The position numbers and the translations under genes were made by a program. Of a stretch of DNA of 38,273 bases, positions 30,501 to 37,105 are shown piece by piece (the first letter of the stretch is position 1; every line of letters starts with the position of its first letter). This DNA comes from a virus: positions 1-38,273 of the IMG/VR virus record IMGVR_UViG_3300046777_000408. One strand, 5' to 3'. A model generated the notes under the pieces. The model was not told the origin of the DNA, ran no database searches, and worked only from the letters and a program-made list of their open reading frames with translations.

Positions 30501-32984
30501 ATGAAATTCAAGGCGCTATACGAGGCGGGATTTCATGACCTAGTGTCGGTCATCCCGCCCAACGCCGAGTTGTCGGCCATGTCTAAAATTCAGGCGGACC
30601 AAGCGGGCAAAGCACCCGGACGCCAGAATGCACAAGGCACATGGGGCGGTTACGGCTGGCAGGACTACACGCCAACGCCGAATGATGTGGAGCGGTGGGA
30701 CCGCAGCCACGCCAATATCGGCTTGAAGGCAAGCAAGTTCCCTGCGGTTGACATTGATGTTGTTAACGAGGGGCTGGCTCGGGTCATTGGGGATATGGCC
30801 GCCAAGGCGTTGGGCAAAGCACCAACCCGCATCGGACGCTACCCCAAGCGGCTGCTTATGTATCGTTCGGATGAGAAGATCGGCAAGATGCAGGTCCGGT
30901 TCAAGGACGGCATGGGCGTCGAGCAGCTTGTCGAGTTCCTCGGGGACGGACAACAATACGTCATCGCTGGTATTCATCCCATCACTCGGGAGCCTTACAG
31001 TCTCGATGTGGACTTGACGATCAAGGGTCCGTCCGGCCTGAAGCTGGTGACACGCGAGAAGATCGAGACGTTCTTTGCTGATCTGGCCGAGACGTTAGAG
31101 ATGATGGGCTGTGAGATTATCCACGCCGACAAGTCAGCGCAGAAGGCAGTCGAGCGCCAGTCGGTAGATCAGACGGGCCTCATCGCGCCAAGCATCGCCA
31201 ATGTCGTGGCGGCTGTCGGCCTAATCCCGAACACGAACGAGCATTTCCCAGATCGTGACGACTATATTCGCATGGGCTACGCGATCAAGGCCGCCTGCGG
31301 CCCGGACAATGAGGCCGAGGCTTTTGAAATCTTCTCGGACTGGGCACATCGGTGGGAAGATGGGGTCAATAGTCTCGATACTATTGAGGCAGACTTCGGG
31401 CGTATGCACCCGCCGTATGAGTTGGGCTGGGACTGGCTGGCTGATAAGGCTGCAAAGTTCGGGCTGAAGCGCGAGGTCGATGAGTTCGACGTGGCTGACT
31501 TCAGCGATGAGGAGTTCGGAGTTGTAGCTACAAGCGGCGAAACGCCTGTTGAGTATAGCGACATTGCTCTCGCGCAGCGCGTTGCACGCTTACACGTTTC
31601 GGATGTTCGATACGTTGTTGGCGGCATGGGCTGGATTGCATGGGATGGGTTCAAGTGGGCGAAGGACATCGCCAATAAGCATACGGAACTTACCCGGCGT
31701 GTTTGTGCGCAAGCGTCTGCCGAGGCGCTAGACAAGATCACAAGCCCACAAAAAGCAGAGCGGATCGCGCAGCGTGTGGCGTCCTACAATGTGATCGCAA
31801 ACGTAGCGAAACTCGCAGCCATTGAGCCGACAATGCAGGTAACGACGGAGCAACTCGACGCGGACATCTACTTGCTCAACACTAAGTCGGGCATGGTGGA
31901 CCTGCGCACGGGGAAGCTGCTCCCGCATGATCGTTCGCGCTTAGCTACCAAATGCACAGCCGTTGAGGTGGACTTCACGAAGCCTGCCCCGCAATGGCAA
32001 GCGTTCCTCAATGAGGCGTGCAACGGTGATGCTGAGATGATCTCTTACCTTCAAAGGCTGGCGGGCTATAGTGCTACCGGCTCGACGAAGGAACACGTGC
32101 TGGCGTTTGCACATGGTTCGGGAGGCAATGGCAAAGGGACGTTCCTCGGAGCCGTAGGTAACATCCTTGGCGATTATGCCGCCGTAGCTAGTGCGGACGT
32201 ATTCTTGGCGTCGAATAACCAGCGGCACCCAACTGAACTTGCGGCCCTCATGGGTGCGCGTCTTGTCCATGCGCAGGAAATTGACCCGTCGCGCAAGTGG
32301 GATGAAGCCAAGGTCAAGAGCCTTACCGGCGGCGACAAGATCAGCGCCCGCTTCATGCGGCAGGACTTGTTCGAGTTCCAGCCGCAGTTCACGCTTGTGA
32401 TCGCGGGCAACACAAAGCCCGAGATTACTAATGTGGATGACGCCATGCGGCGTCGTATGCACCTCATTCCCTTTGAAACCAAACCGGCGCGCAAGGACGT
32501 GGACTTGCCGGACAAATTGAAGGAAGAATACCCGGCGATCCTAGCTTGGATCATCGAGGGGGCTAAGTCTTGGCTTGAGCAAGGTCTGAACCCGCCGTTG
32601 GCTGTCGTTCAGGCGACAGAGGAATATCTGGACGGTGAAGACGCGCTGGCCCGGTGGATCACTGAGCGGTGCGTGGCCGGGGAAGACAATGAGATGGGGA
32701 CCAATGAGGCGTTTGCGGACTTCCGCGATTGGTGCCGTGAGAATAACGAAGCCAAGGGCAAGGACTGGTCGCAGCGTAAGTTCAATGCGGAAATGAAAAC
32801 GCATGGCTATGAACCCGCAAGGGACCGGGTGTCACGTACGAAGCGTGTGTTCCGGGGTCTTGAACTTCTGATCGGCGATGAGGATCACCGGGTCATCAAC
32901 GCTATGCTCGAGAAGCAGCAGGCCGATGAGTTCTTCGGCTTCGAGATTGAGTTTAAACCGGGAGACTTAGAAGATGACGAATGA
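30501..32984 (+). CDS. Primase-polymerase / SF3 helicase (D5-like)
   Basis: The 827-residue protein combines three parts. Residues about 15-200 are a bifunctional primase-polymerase (Prim-Pol) domain, with FPAVDIDVVNEG supplying the paired Asp (84 and 86). Residues about 247-310 fit a PriCT-2-like linker (DRDDYIRMGYAIKAACG). The C-terminal half is a D5-type SF3 helicase: AHGSGGNGKGTF Walker A (about 536-547), VHAQEID acidic motif and LVIAGNTKP sensor-like motif. It primes and unwinds DNA for the family A polymerase encoded in the opposite direction. Its start is 1 base after the previous gene. Confidence 0.92.
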   Translation: MKFKALYEAGFHDLVSVIPPNAELSAMSKIQADQAGKAPGRQNAQGTWGGYGWQDYTPTPNDVERWDRSHANIGLKASKFPAVDIDVVNEGLARVIGDMAAKALGKAPTRIGRYPKRLLMYRSDEKIGKMQVRFKDGMGVEQLVEFLGDGQQYVIAGIHPITREPYSLDVDLTIKGPSGLKLVTREKIETFFADLAETLEMMGCEIIHADKSAQKAVERQSVDQTGLIAPSIANVVAAVGLIPNTNEHFPDRDDYIRMGYAIKAACGPDNEAEAFEIFSDWAHRWEDGVNSLDTIEADFGRMHPPYELGWDWLADKAAKFGLKREVDEFDVADFSDEEFGVVATSGETPVEYSDIALAQRVARLHVSDVRYVVGGMGWIAWDGFKWAKDIANKHTELTRRVCAQASAEALDKITSPQKAERIAQRVASYNVIANVAKLAAIEPTMQVTTEQLDADIYLLNTKSGMVDLRTGKLLPHDRSRLATKCTAVEVDFTKPAPQWQAFLNEACNGDAEMISYLQRLAGYSATGSTKEHVLAFAHGSGGNGKGTFLGAVGNILGDYAAVASADVFLASNNQRHPTELAALMGARLVHAQEIDPSRKWDEAKVKSLTGGDKISARFMRQDLFEFQPQFTLVIAGNTKPEITNVDDAMRRRMHLIPFETKPARKDVDLPDKLKEEYPAILAWIIEGAKSWLEQGLNPPLAVVQATEEYLDGEDALARWITERCVAGEDNEMGTNEAFADFRDWCRENNEAKGKDWSQRKFNAEMKTHGYEPARDRVSRTKRVFRGLELLIGDEDHRVINAMLEKQQADEFFGFEIEFKPGDLEDDE

Positions 32985-33171
32985 CGACATCCGCACTAAT
33001 TTTTGCGCCACCTGCAAGGAGCAAGCCGACCGCATCGAAGCCCAAGCGGCAGAGATCAAACGGCTGAAATGCGACCATGCGTCCGCCGTGGCAGAACTGA
33101 ACAAGACACGTGCTTTGCTCAAGGGCTATCGCAGGGGCTTTAAGAAGGCTCGTCTGGGGGAAACGGAATGA
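32974..33171 (+). CDS. Small coiled-coil protein, 65 aa
   Basis: The protein has an N-terminal CATC pair (residues 11-14) and a coiled coil with DRIEAQAAEIKRLKCDH, ending in basic residues and LGETE. It overlaps the primase end by 11 bases. It shares a 23-base identical stretch and the LGETE end with the next gene, so the two are partly duplicated. It may be an oligomerising accessory protein. Confidence 0.68.
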   Translation: MTNDDIRTNFCATCKEQADRIEAQAAEIKRLKCDHASAVAELNKTRALLKGYRRGFKKARLGETE

Positions 33172-33292
33172 CGGACAACGACAAGACGCTGGTGGAGCGG
33201 CCCTGCACTTGCCACGCAGATGATGCGCCAAGCGTATGCCAGAAAAAGTATGCGTTAAACGAATGCCTCATCGAAGCCCAAGCGGCAGAGAT
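33034..33292 (+). repeat. 23-bp direct repeat shared by two neighbouring small genes
   Basis: The same 23 bases occur at 33034-33056 and 33270-33292, 236 bases apart, encoding IEAQAAEI in each gene. The following codons also match (RL). Both genes end in LGETE. This marks a partial duplication or recombination between adjacent early genes. Confidence 0.85.
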
Positions 33293-33437
33293 TGAGCGGC
33301 TGCGGGAGGCTTTGAGGCAGATAGCAGCACCAGCATATGTCAGCGTTGGAACCCACAAGCATATGCACTTGGCTTGGCGGGAGATCGCCTGTCGACGGAT
33401 TGACATCGCGCGTGATGTATTGGGCGAGACGGAATAG
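33168..33437 (+). CDS. Small coiled-coil protein with Cys/His cluster, 89 aa
   Basis: The 89-residue protein starts MTDNDKTLVERPCTCHADDAPSVC, a cluster of three Cys and one His that may bind zinc, followed by a coiled coil (IEAQAAEIERLREALRQI) and a helical end with LGETE. It starts by ATGA overlap with the preceding gene. The coiled coil and the end are shared with that gene, while the middle insert VSVGTHKHMHLAWREIACR is unique. Confidence 0.68.
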   Translation: MTDNDKTLVERPCTCHADDAPSVCQKKYALNECLIEAQAAEIERLREALRQIAAPAYVSVGTHKHMHLAWREIACRRIDIARDVLGETE

Positions 33438-33469
33438 TGGCTAAACCTAGAGAGAAAGGAGTGTCGGCC

Positions 33470-33796
33470 ATGTATGGTAAGGATTATGTAAGGTATAAGG
33501 ACATTCGGGACGCGCTTAATGATGGCGAGTATGCCTTCGTCAATGAGCAGACGGGCGAGGTGCGTAAGGTGGCTGCTGAGGATATGGTCAATAGCCCAGC
33601 GCACTATACCCAAGGTGGCATCGAAGCCATCACTGCGATTGAAGCGTCGATGCCGCCTGAGGCATATGCAGGCTATCTTAAAGGGAACTGCATGAAATAT
33701 TTGTGGCGCTACCATCGCAAGGGGAAGCCCGTCGAGGACTTAAAGAAGGCGCGATGGTATTTAGATCGGCTGATCTCGGCCTTGGAAAAGAATTGA
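33470..33796 (+). CDS. DUF3310 protein
   Basis: From ATG 33470 the protein has 108 residues and contains the DUF3310 signature: VNSPAHYTQGGIEAIT, then YLKGNCMKYLWRYHRKG and EDLKKARWYLDRLI. This family is widespread in phages and often named nucleotide kinase-related, but its function is unsettled. AAAGGAG lies five bases before ATG 33470, so I prefer that to GTG 33437. It ends the rightward early operon directly at a strong terminator. Confidence 0.88.
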   Translation: MYGKDYVRYKDIRDALNDGEYAFVNEQTGEVRKVAAEDMVNSPAHYTQGGIEAITAIEASMPPEAYAGYLKGNCMKYLWRYHRKGKPVEDLKKARWYLDRLISALEKN

Positions 33797-33821
33797 GGGG
33801 CTTTCGCCCCTCTTTTTTTTT
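33795..33821 (+). terminator. Intrinsic terminator of the rightward early operon
   Basis: GAGGGGC (33795-33801) pairs with GCCCCTC (33806-33812) around a 4-nt loop, followed by nine T (33813-33821). The stop codon of the DUF3310 gene overlaps the first stem bases. It separates this operon from the converging HNH gene whose stop codon is inside the T-run. Confidence 0.92.
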
Positions 33822-34320
33822 ATAGGCTTCCCGGTGCTTCATAGCCCGTGGCATTTTTGAAAGCGGCACGAGCCTCAGCTTCGGTATCAAAGCGGCCAAG
33901 GAAAACGCGCTCGCCCTTGACGATAGCGTTGGCTTCGAACAGCGTCACCCCCATCTTGTGGAATGTCACGCGGCCCACACCATGCGCCGGGACTTGATTG
34001 TCCTTTCGGGGAACGGGCTTGCGTGTGACTGGATCGCGTGTGCGCAGAGGCGCACGGACTTCTAAATTGTCCCAGCGGTTATCAAGTTTGTTGCCATTCA
34101 CATGGCGGATAGGGTGCTGAGGCCATTCGCCTGTCATGATGTTCCAGATGATCCGGTGGGCTAGAGTTTGGCTTCCAGCAAATAAAACGGATATGCCGCT
34201 GGCGGTGGTCTTACCGGCTCGGCGTCCGGCGGGGAGAGATCCTTTTGGCTTACGATACGTCAACGCTCCAGTGTCGGGGTCGTAGTCGAAAGTTTCTTTT
34301 AAAGTTTCATGGATTGTCAC
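33820..34320 (-). CDS. Second HNH endonuclease with AP2-like end
   Basis: Starting at GTG 34320 (GGAGG seven bases upstream), the protein has 166 residues, the same length as the HNH protein at 23421-23921. It has a DYDPDTGALTYRKPKGS lead, an HNH_3-type core (AHRIIWNIMTGEWPQ, IRHVNGNKLDNRWDNLEV) and an AP2-like end (VGRVTFHKMGVTLFEANAIV, GRFDTEAEARAAF). One difference is Arg in place of Leu-Asp before His (IRHVNG against LDHVNG). An ATG at 34407 is in frame, but it would read through the G-rich repeats. It lies next to the large inverted repeat and may be a mobile gene. Confidence 0.86.
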   Translation of the reverse strand: MTIHETLKETFDYDPDTGALTYRKPKGSLPAGRRAGKTTASGISVLFAGSQTLAHRIIWNIMTGEWPQHPIRHVNGNKLDNRWDNLEVRAPLRTRDPVTRKPVPRKDNQVPAHGVGRVTFHKMGVTLFEANAIVKGERVFLGRFDTEAEARAAFKNATGYEAPGSL

Positions 34321-34345
34321 GAGTGTTCCTCCTTCGGGCCGGGTT

Positions 34346-34627
34346 GGGCCGGGTTTAGAAAGTTCGGGCCGGGTTTGGCTTGGCGAAAAACCACGCAAAA
34401 CTGCCATCCGTGCCGGGTTGTACCGGGAGTGCCGGGATTTCCTACTTTTGCCTCCTATACGTAGGGTATATATACCTATACTATCTAGTTATACAGGTGT
34501 AAATACCCAAAACGTATAGTGCGAAGTCAGAAAAACCCGGCACTCCCGGTACAACCCGGCACGGATGGCAGAAAACAGCCATTTTTAGAAAGGCCAAACC
34601 CGGCACGGATTTTTGCAAACCCGGCCC
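34346..34627. repeat. Large inverted repeat beside terS
   Basis: The inner arms, 34401-34436 and 34536-34571, are perfect 36-bp inverted copies around a 99-bp spacer. The match continues imperfectly outward, giving arms of about 91-92 bp (34346-34436 and 34536-34627). The arms are built from related units: GGGCCGGGTT at 34336, 34346 and 34366 on the + strand and its inverse AAACCCGGC(ACGGAT) at 34596-34610 and 34637-34651. The spacer is A/T-rich and contains a perfect 12-bp palindrome GGTATATATACC. It covers the 343-base gap between the terS stop (34664) and the HNH start (34320) and carries no gene. A pac-like, origin-like or cruciform element are all possible. Confidence 0.88.
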
Positions 34628-34663
34628 GAAAAGGTCAAACCCGGCACGGATTGCAGTTTTCCG

Positions 34664-35200
34664 TCAATCGTCGTCAAAGACGCCGGGTAAGTCGTCCGCA
34701 TCGAGGTTATGCGAGCCGACTTGCTTTGGGGGCGTGAGGTCAATGACCTCTGGCTCTGGCGCTTCGAGGCTGTCGAGCGCGTGAGGATCGTTGTTCGCCA
34801 AGTTTAGCTGGCGCAGTGCATCCAAGTGTAGTTGGTTGACATTGACTTGGACCGCTGCGGTTGGCTTGGCTTGGAATTTCTCCGGTGCTGTAACGCCCGC
34901 CAGCCACTTACGCGTTTCGATCTTGAGCCTGTCAGCATGGGCCGTGGTGTTGTCCGAGGCGTCCGCAATGTCGAGGCACTCGTCCGCCCACTGATCAGCC
35001 GCAATTCCCCGCGCTTGTTTAAACCGCTCTTCCCGGTCCGGGTCTTTCCTGATCCAGTGATAGAGGGAAAGGTTGCTGATATTTAATTCGCGGGCAAGGC
35101 CAGCCATTGTCATGCCGCTGGCGATCTTCTCCAAAAGGACAGTCTCCCCAACTTTATCTAGGTTCGATGCTATAGTCCGCCGCTTAATATGTCCTGCCAT
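34664..35200 (-). CDS. terS: Terminase small subunit
   Basis: The 178-residue protein has an N-terminal helix-turn-helix (about 27-52: ASGMTMAGLARELNISNLSLYHWI) that fits recognition of the packaging site, a central oligomerisation region (QARGIAADQWADECLDIADASD.TAHADRLKIETRKWLAG) common to Sf6/P22-like small terminases, and an acidic C-terminus (VFDDD) that could contact TerL or the portal. It starts with ATG 35200 after AAGGAAG and overlaps the preceding membrane protein by 31 bases. Its separation from terL, on the opposite strand, is unusual. Confidence 0.85.
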   Translation of the reverse strand: MAGHIKRRTIASNLDKVGETVLLEKIASGMTMAGLARELNISNLSLYHWIRKDPDREERFKQARGIAADQWADECLDIADASDNTTAHADRLKIETRKWLAGVTAPEKFQAKPTAAVQVNVNQLHLDALRQLNLANNDPHALDSLEAPEPEVIDLTPPKQVGSHNLDADDLPGVFDDD

Positions 35201-35415
35201 TTTTCAACTTCCTTTTCGTGGCGGGTAATCGTCCGCACAAGATAGATTGCAAAGAGCGCGGCCAGCGCAAGGGTCATGAAAGCGTATGCTTCACGCCATG
35301 GCCCGTCAATTAAAACGAGGGGTATGATACACACACCCGCTAAAATCGACGCTGGAGCCATCATGAGCGCATATATGATAGGTCCGCCTACTAACCACCA
35401 GACAGTCGCCCTCAT
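35170..35415 (-). CDS. Small two-helix membrane protein, 81 aa
   Basis: The protein has two hydrophobic helices (about residues 6-35, VWWLVGGPIIYALMMAPASI, and 44-63, AYAFMTLALAALFAIYLV) and a charged C-terminus (RHEKEVEKWQDIL). The start overlaps the HTH gene stop by ATGA. It could be an inner-membrane exclusion or host-interaction protein. Holin function is less likely because it lies in an early regulatory operon far from the lysis genes. Confidence 0.7.
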   Translation of the reverse strand: MRATVWWLVGGPIIYALMMAPASILAGVCIIPLVLIDGPWREAYAFMTLALAALFAIYLVRTITRHEKEVEKWQDILSGGL

Positions 35416-35588
35416 TGCTCTACGGCCTTTAAAAACGTCTCCATGAGGCGAATGATGGGGACGGGGATAGTCCGTCCACCATGTTCATAGTATTGGACCG
35501 CCCTTTCGGACAGTCCAATCTTATAGGCAAGCTGGCCTTGAGTGAGGCCGAGCCGGTCCCGCGTCTCTTTAAATTGTTCGGGGGTCAT
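35412..35588 (-). CDS. Cro/CI-type HTH regulator, 58 aa
   Basis: From ATG 35588 the 58 residues are essentially one XRE-family helix-turn-helix: FKETRDRLGLTQGQLAYKIGLSERAVQYYEHGGRTIPVPI. A small Cro-like repressor of this size binds palindromic operators; candidate sites lie in the control region at 36647-36767. RBS AAAGG precedes it. ATG 35612 is a possible earlier start. The stop overlaps the next start (ATGA). Confidence 0.85.
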   Translation of the reverse strand: MTPEQFKETRDRLGLTQGQLAYKIGLSERAVQYYEHGGRTIPVPIIRLMETFLKAVEQ

Positions 35589-35598
35589 TGTTCGCCTT

Positions 35599-35886
35599 TC
35601 AATAACGATCAAAAGTTATGCCGTCATAGAATGGTAGCGTCTCGCCTTTGGGCGTGGTGACATACCATTTATGTTTTTCTTGGTAGACGCCGTATCCGAG
35701 CGCGAATTGCCGAGCGGCTTGGTTCATCTTGCGTTTAGTGGTGACGGTTTCCCATCCGCCACTATCAAGCGTGATCTTGTTTCCGTTGCGCTTGACGATT
35801 GCGGTTGAAACATACGTCACCGCCAAGGCGTCGCCATTCTCGACAACGGTTGTCCGATACGTGCTAAGTTTGTCCATACGTGGCAT
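35599..35886 (-). CDS. Hypothetical protein, 95 aa
   Basis: A beta-rich 95-residue protein (TYVSTAIVKRNGNKITLDSGGW; KHKWYVTTPKGETLPFYDG) with a helical middle (RKMNQAARQFALGYGV). GGAAAG lies before ATG 35886. It ends 10 bases before the HTH gene. I do not recognise the fold. It belongs to the same leftward operon. Confidence 0.65.
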   Translation of the reverse strand: MPRMDKLSTYRTTVVENGDALAVTYVSTAIVKRNGNKITLDSGGWETVTTKRKMNQAARQFALGYGVYQEKHKWYVTTPKGETLPFYDGITFDRY

Positions 35887-35923
35887 TGATCTTTCCTTTC
35901 CCTTTTTGGCCTATCGCCACAGG

Positions 35924-35952
35924 TACCGCGCCACCGTTGCAGCGGCGCGGTA
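35924..35952. other. GC-rich hairpin between two small genes
   Basis: TACCGCGCC (35924-35932) pairs with GGCGCGGTA (35944-35952), 9 perfect pairs around an 11-nt loop. There is no T-run on either side. It may attenuate the leftward transcript or stabilise a processed end. Confidence 0.55.
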
Positions 35953-35960
35953 ATTAGGCG

Positions 35961-36188
35961 TTAGGCGATCTCGCGTTTGTGACGGTAGGCGATGCTTTCG
36001 GCCATTACTTTAAGGTATCCGCTACGCTTGGCATCGCCTAGGTTGCTGGCCGGAAACTCCGCATAATGGATTTGTTCACCATTTGCGAAAACGATTTCGC
36101 GGCATTGGTTTTCGTCCGTCATTTCCATTAGTTTGGCGATGTAGGATTTACCGTTCGCTTCGACGCGAGTTTCATAAATGTTAACCAT
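35961..36188 (-). CDS. Hypothetical protein, 75 aa
   Basis: From ATG 36188 (GGGGAAG upstream) the protein has 75 residues: beta strands (NIYETRVEANGKSYIAKLMEM; REIVFANGEQIHYAEF) then a helix (YLKVMAESIAYRHKRE). Start is one base after the stop of the 31-residue membrane peptide (TGA-C-ATG). The small size and position near the operator region suggest an early function, but no family is recognised. Confidence 0.65.
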   Translation of the reverse strand: MVNIYETRVEANGKSYIAKLMEMTDENQCREIVFANGEQIHYAEFPASNLGDAKRSGYLKVMAESIAYRHKREIA

Positions 36189-36189
36189 G

Positions 36190-36285
36190 TCACTTCCCCT
36201 TATAGTTTTTGATTGCGTCAACTACGGCGTAAACGCCAAGCGATACGCCAACGATAAGCAAAGCGTGCATAAGATAATAAGTCAT
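36190..36285 (-). CDS. Single-pass membrane peptide, 31 aa
   Basis: The 31 residues are a membrane helix (about 4-23, YLMHALLIVGVSLGVYAVV) and a basic tail (IKNYKGK). AAAGG lies 8 bases before ATG 36285, and the stop is coupled to the next gene (TGA-C-ATG). This is short, but the ribosome site and the coupling support it. The role may be in host membrane or exclusion; nothing specific is visible. Confidence 0.5.
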   Translation of the reverse strand: MTYYLMHALLIVGVSLGVYAVVDAIKNYKGK

Positions 36286-36307
36286 TCGATTACCTTTCCC
36301 TTTTGTT

Positions 36308-36327
36308 GACCGGGCCGAAGCCCGGTC
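36308..36327 (-). other. Very stable hairpin with UUCG tetraloop
   Basis: On the minus strand GACCGGGC-TTCG-GCCCGGTC (36327-36308) has 8 perfect pairs closed by C(UUCG)G, one of the most stable RNA tetraloops. It lies 9 bases after the stop of the 89-residue gene. No T-run follows, so it may protect or pause the transcript instead of terminating. Confidence 0.7.
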
Positions 36328-36335
36328 CTGTGTGA

Positions 36336-36605
36336 TTAGAAATTAGTGTGGAAGCCGCGTGTCGCCTCACACATTTCGACTTCCACAGCGGCAAGCCATG
36401 CATCCATTTCGGCATCCATGCGGCTTGCCCATGCCATAACGTCTCCGTTTATTTCTTTAACGTAGCGCGGCAATGACGCGACAATATCGTAAGGATTGGC
36501 ATAACCGCAATCACGCATAACAGTGTAAGCGACAAGCTGTTCGCCCGATAATGCGTAGCCAAGCAAGGCTTCAACTTCGCTGCGGGTATTGAATGTTTGT
36601 GTCAT
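36336..36605 (-). CDS. Hypothetical protein, first gene of the leftward control operon, 89 aa
   Basis: From ATG 36605 (AGAGAGACG upstream) the protein has 89 residues: TRSEVEALLGYALSGEQLVAYTVMRDCGYANPYDIVASLPRYV followed by an acidic helix rich in Met, Ala and Trp (MAWASRMDAEMDAWLAAVEVEM). A longer frame to 36704 would place a membrane-like segment over the operator-like repeats and is less likely. No family is recognised. Confidence 0.65.
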   Translation of the reverse strand: MTQTFNTRSEVEALLGYALSGEQLVAYTVMRDCGYANPYDIVASLPRYVKEINGDVMAWASRMDAEMDAWLAAVEVEMCEATRGFHTNF

Positions 36606-36646
36606 GTTGCGTCTCTCTTCACGTTGTCGATGGATTGCCAATACAC

Positions 36647-36657
36647 GAACAATGTTC
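36647..36657. promoter_or_regulatory. Operator-like site 1
   Basis: CAC-GAAC-AAT-GTTC is an inverted repeat with a 3-base spacer, 42-52 bases upstream of ATG 36605. It shares the CACGAACA..GTTC pattern with the site at 36757. It could be bound by the Cro-like HTH protein or by LexA-type repressors, although the N3 spacing does not match LexA boxes I know. Confidence 0.5.
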
Positions 36658-36677
36658 AGGTTGAACAGCACAATCGC

Positions 36678-36709
36678 AACCAACTTGGCATAGATTAGAA
36701 CCAACGTGG
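36678..36709. promoter_or_regulatory. Operator-like direct repeat
   Basis: AACCAACTTGG (36678-36688) and AACCAACGTGG (36699-36709) differ in one base and start 21 bases apart, two helical turns, so both face the same side of DNA. Each is partly palindromic (CCAA-x-TTGG; AACCA-ACG-TGGTT). This fits a dimeric regulator bound cooperatively upstream of the leftward operon. Confidence 0.55.
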
Positions 36710-36756
36710 TTTCACATTGCGATGTGACCCAATGCCCTATTTATTTATTTAAGCAC

Positions 36757-36767
36757 GAACAGCGTTC
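36757..36767. promoter_or_regulatory. Operator-like site 2
   Basis: ACGAAC-AGC-GTTCGT is a perfect 6-3-6 inverted repeat (36755-36769), with the central GAAC-N3-GTTC at 36757-36767. It is the more symmetrical of the two related sites and lies 110 bases from the other, just after an A/T-rich stretch. Confidence 0.5.
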
Positions 36768-36892
36768 GTCTTTAGTGTGGTGGAGAGACAGCGCCGCGCT
36801 TGCGTTTCGACGTGCCTCCGAACCCATTTGGTCCAACACTAATATACTGTTACAGTCTGGAAACCGCAGAAATGCGTGCTTTTTTCGCTATA

Positions 36893-36927
36893 CCGGGGGG
36901 GATGGCTTTAAAATTTACCCCCCCCGG
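36893..36927. other. G-tract / C-tract hairpin
   Basis: CCGGGGGGG (36893-36901) pairs with CCCCCCCGG (36919-36927) around a 17-nt A/T-rich loop. More C- and G-runs follow (36928-36946). It may be a strong pause structure insulating the two divergent units, and G-tracts could form other structures. Homopolymer runs are also sites of sequencing error. Confidence 0.6.
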
Positions 36928-37052
36928 CCCCGGCTTGCGCGGGGGGCGTGTGCGTATAACCTGACAGACACCGAAATGTGACCCCCACCCCCGGTATGTC
37001 CTTGATTTTTTGGCCTATCTCCAAAAAAAATTTATAACTTTTTGCTTGCCAA

Positions 37053-37074
37053 GGTGTAACAATACGGTGTAACA
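37053..37074. promoter_or_regulatory. Tandem repeat near the recombinase promoter
   Basis: GGTGTAACA occurs at 37053-37061 and 37066-37074, 13 bases apart. A weak promoter can be drawn here (TTGCCA at 37046-37051 and TGTAAC at 37068-37073, spacer 16), with the second repeat overlapping its -10. The repeats may be an operator for recombinase control or accessory binding sites of the recombinase. Confidence 0.45.
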
Positions 37075-37105
37075 GCGATACAGCATCAAAAACGGGAGAA
37101 ATACG

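Larger units (their letters stand above)
36606..37105. promoter_or_regulatory. Divergent control region between operon and recombinase
   Basis: This 500-base gap has no supported gene. It holds five repeats or palindromes: GAAC-N3-GTTC twice (36647-36657 and 36757-36767), AACCAAC(T/G)TGG twice (36678-36688 and 36699-36709), TCACAT-N4-ATGTGA (36712-36727), a strong G7/C7 hairpin (36893-36927) and GGTGTAACA twice (37053-37074). A/T-rich stretches at 36739-36751 and 37005-37045 could serve as promoter regions. Promoters themselves cannot be placed with certainty. Confidence 0.6.

Noticed and set aside
34336-34651. A CRISPR array in the repeated CCCGGCACGGAT units
   Set aside because: Units are short, unevenly spaced and in inverted orientation, without regular spacers or cas genes; the Cas4-like gene belongs to the phage DUF2800 family.
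35170-35415. A holin in the terS operon
   Set aside because: Two membrane helices are compatible, but it is in a regulatory operon without lysis genes, and better holin candidates flank the endolysin.
36706-36981. A 91-codon + strand frame in the control region
   Set aside because: It spans operator-like palindromes and the G/C hairpin, has no ribosome site and its product shows no regular structure.
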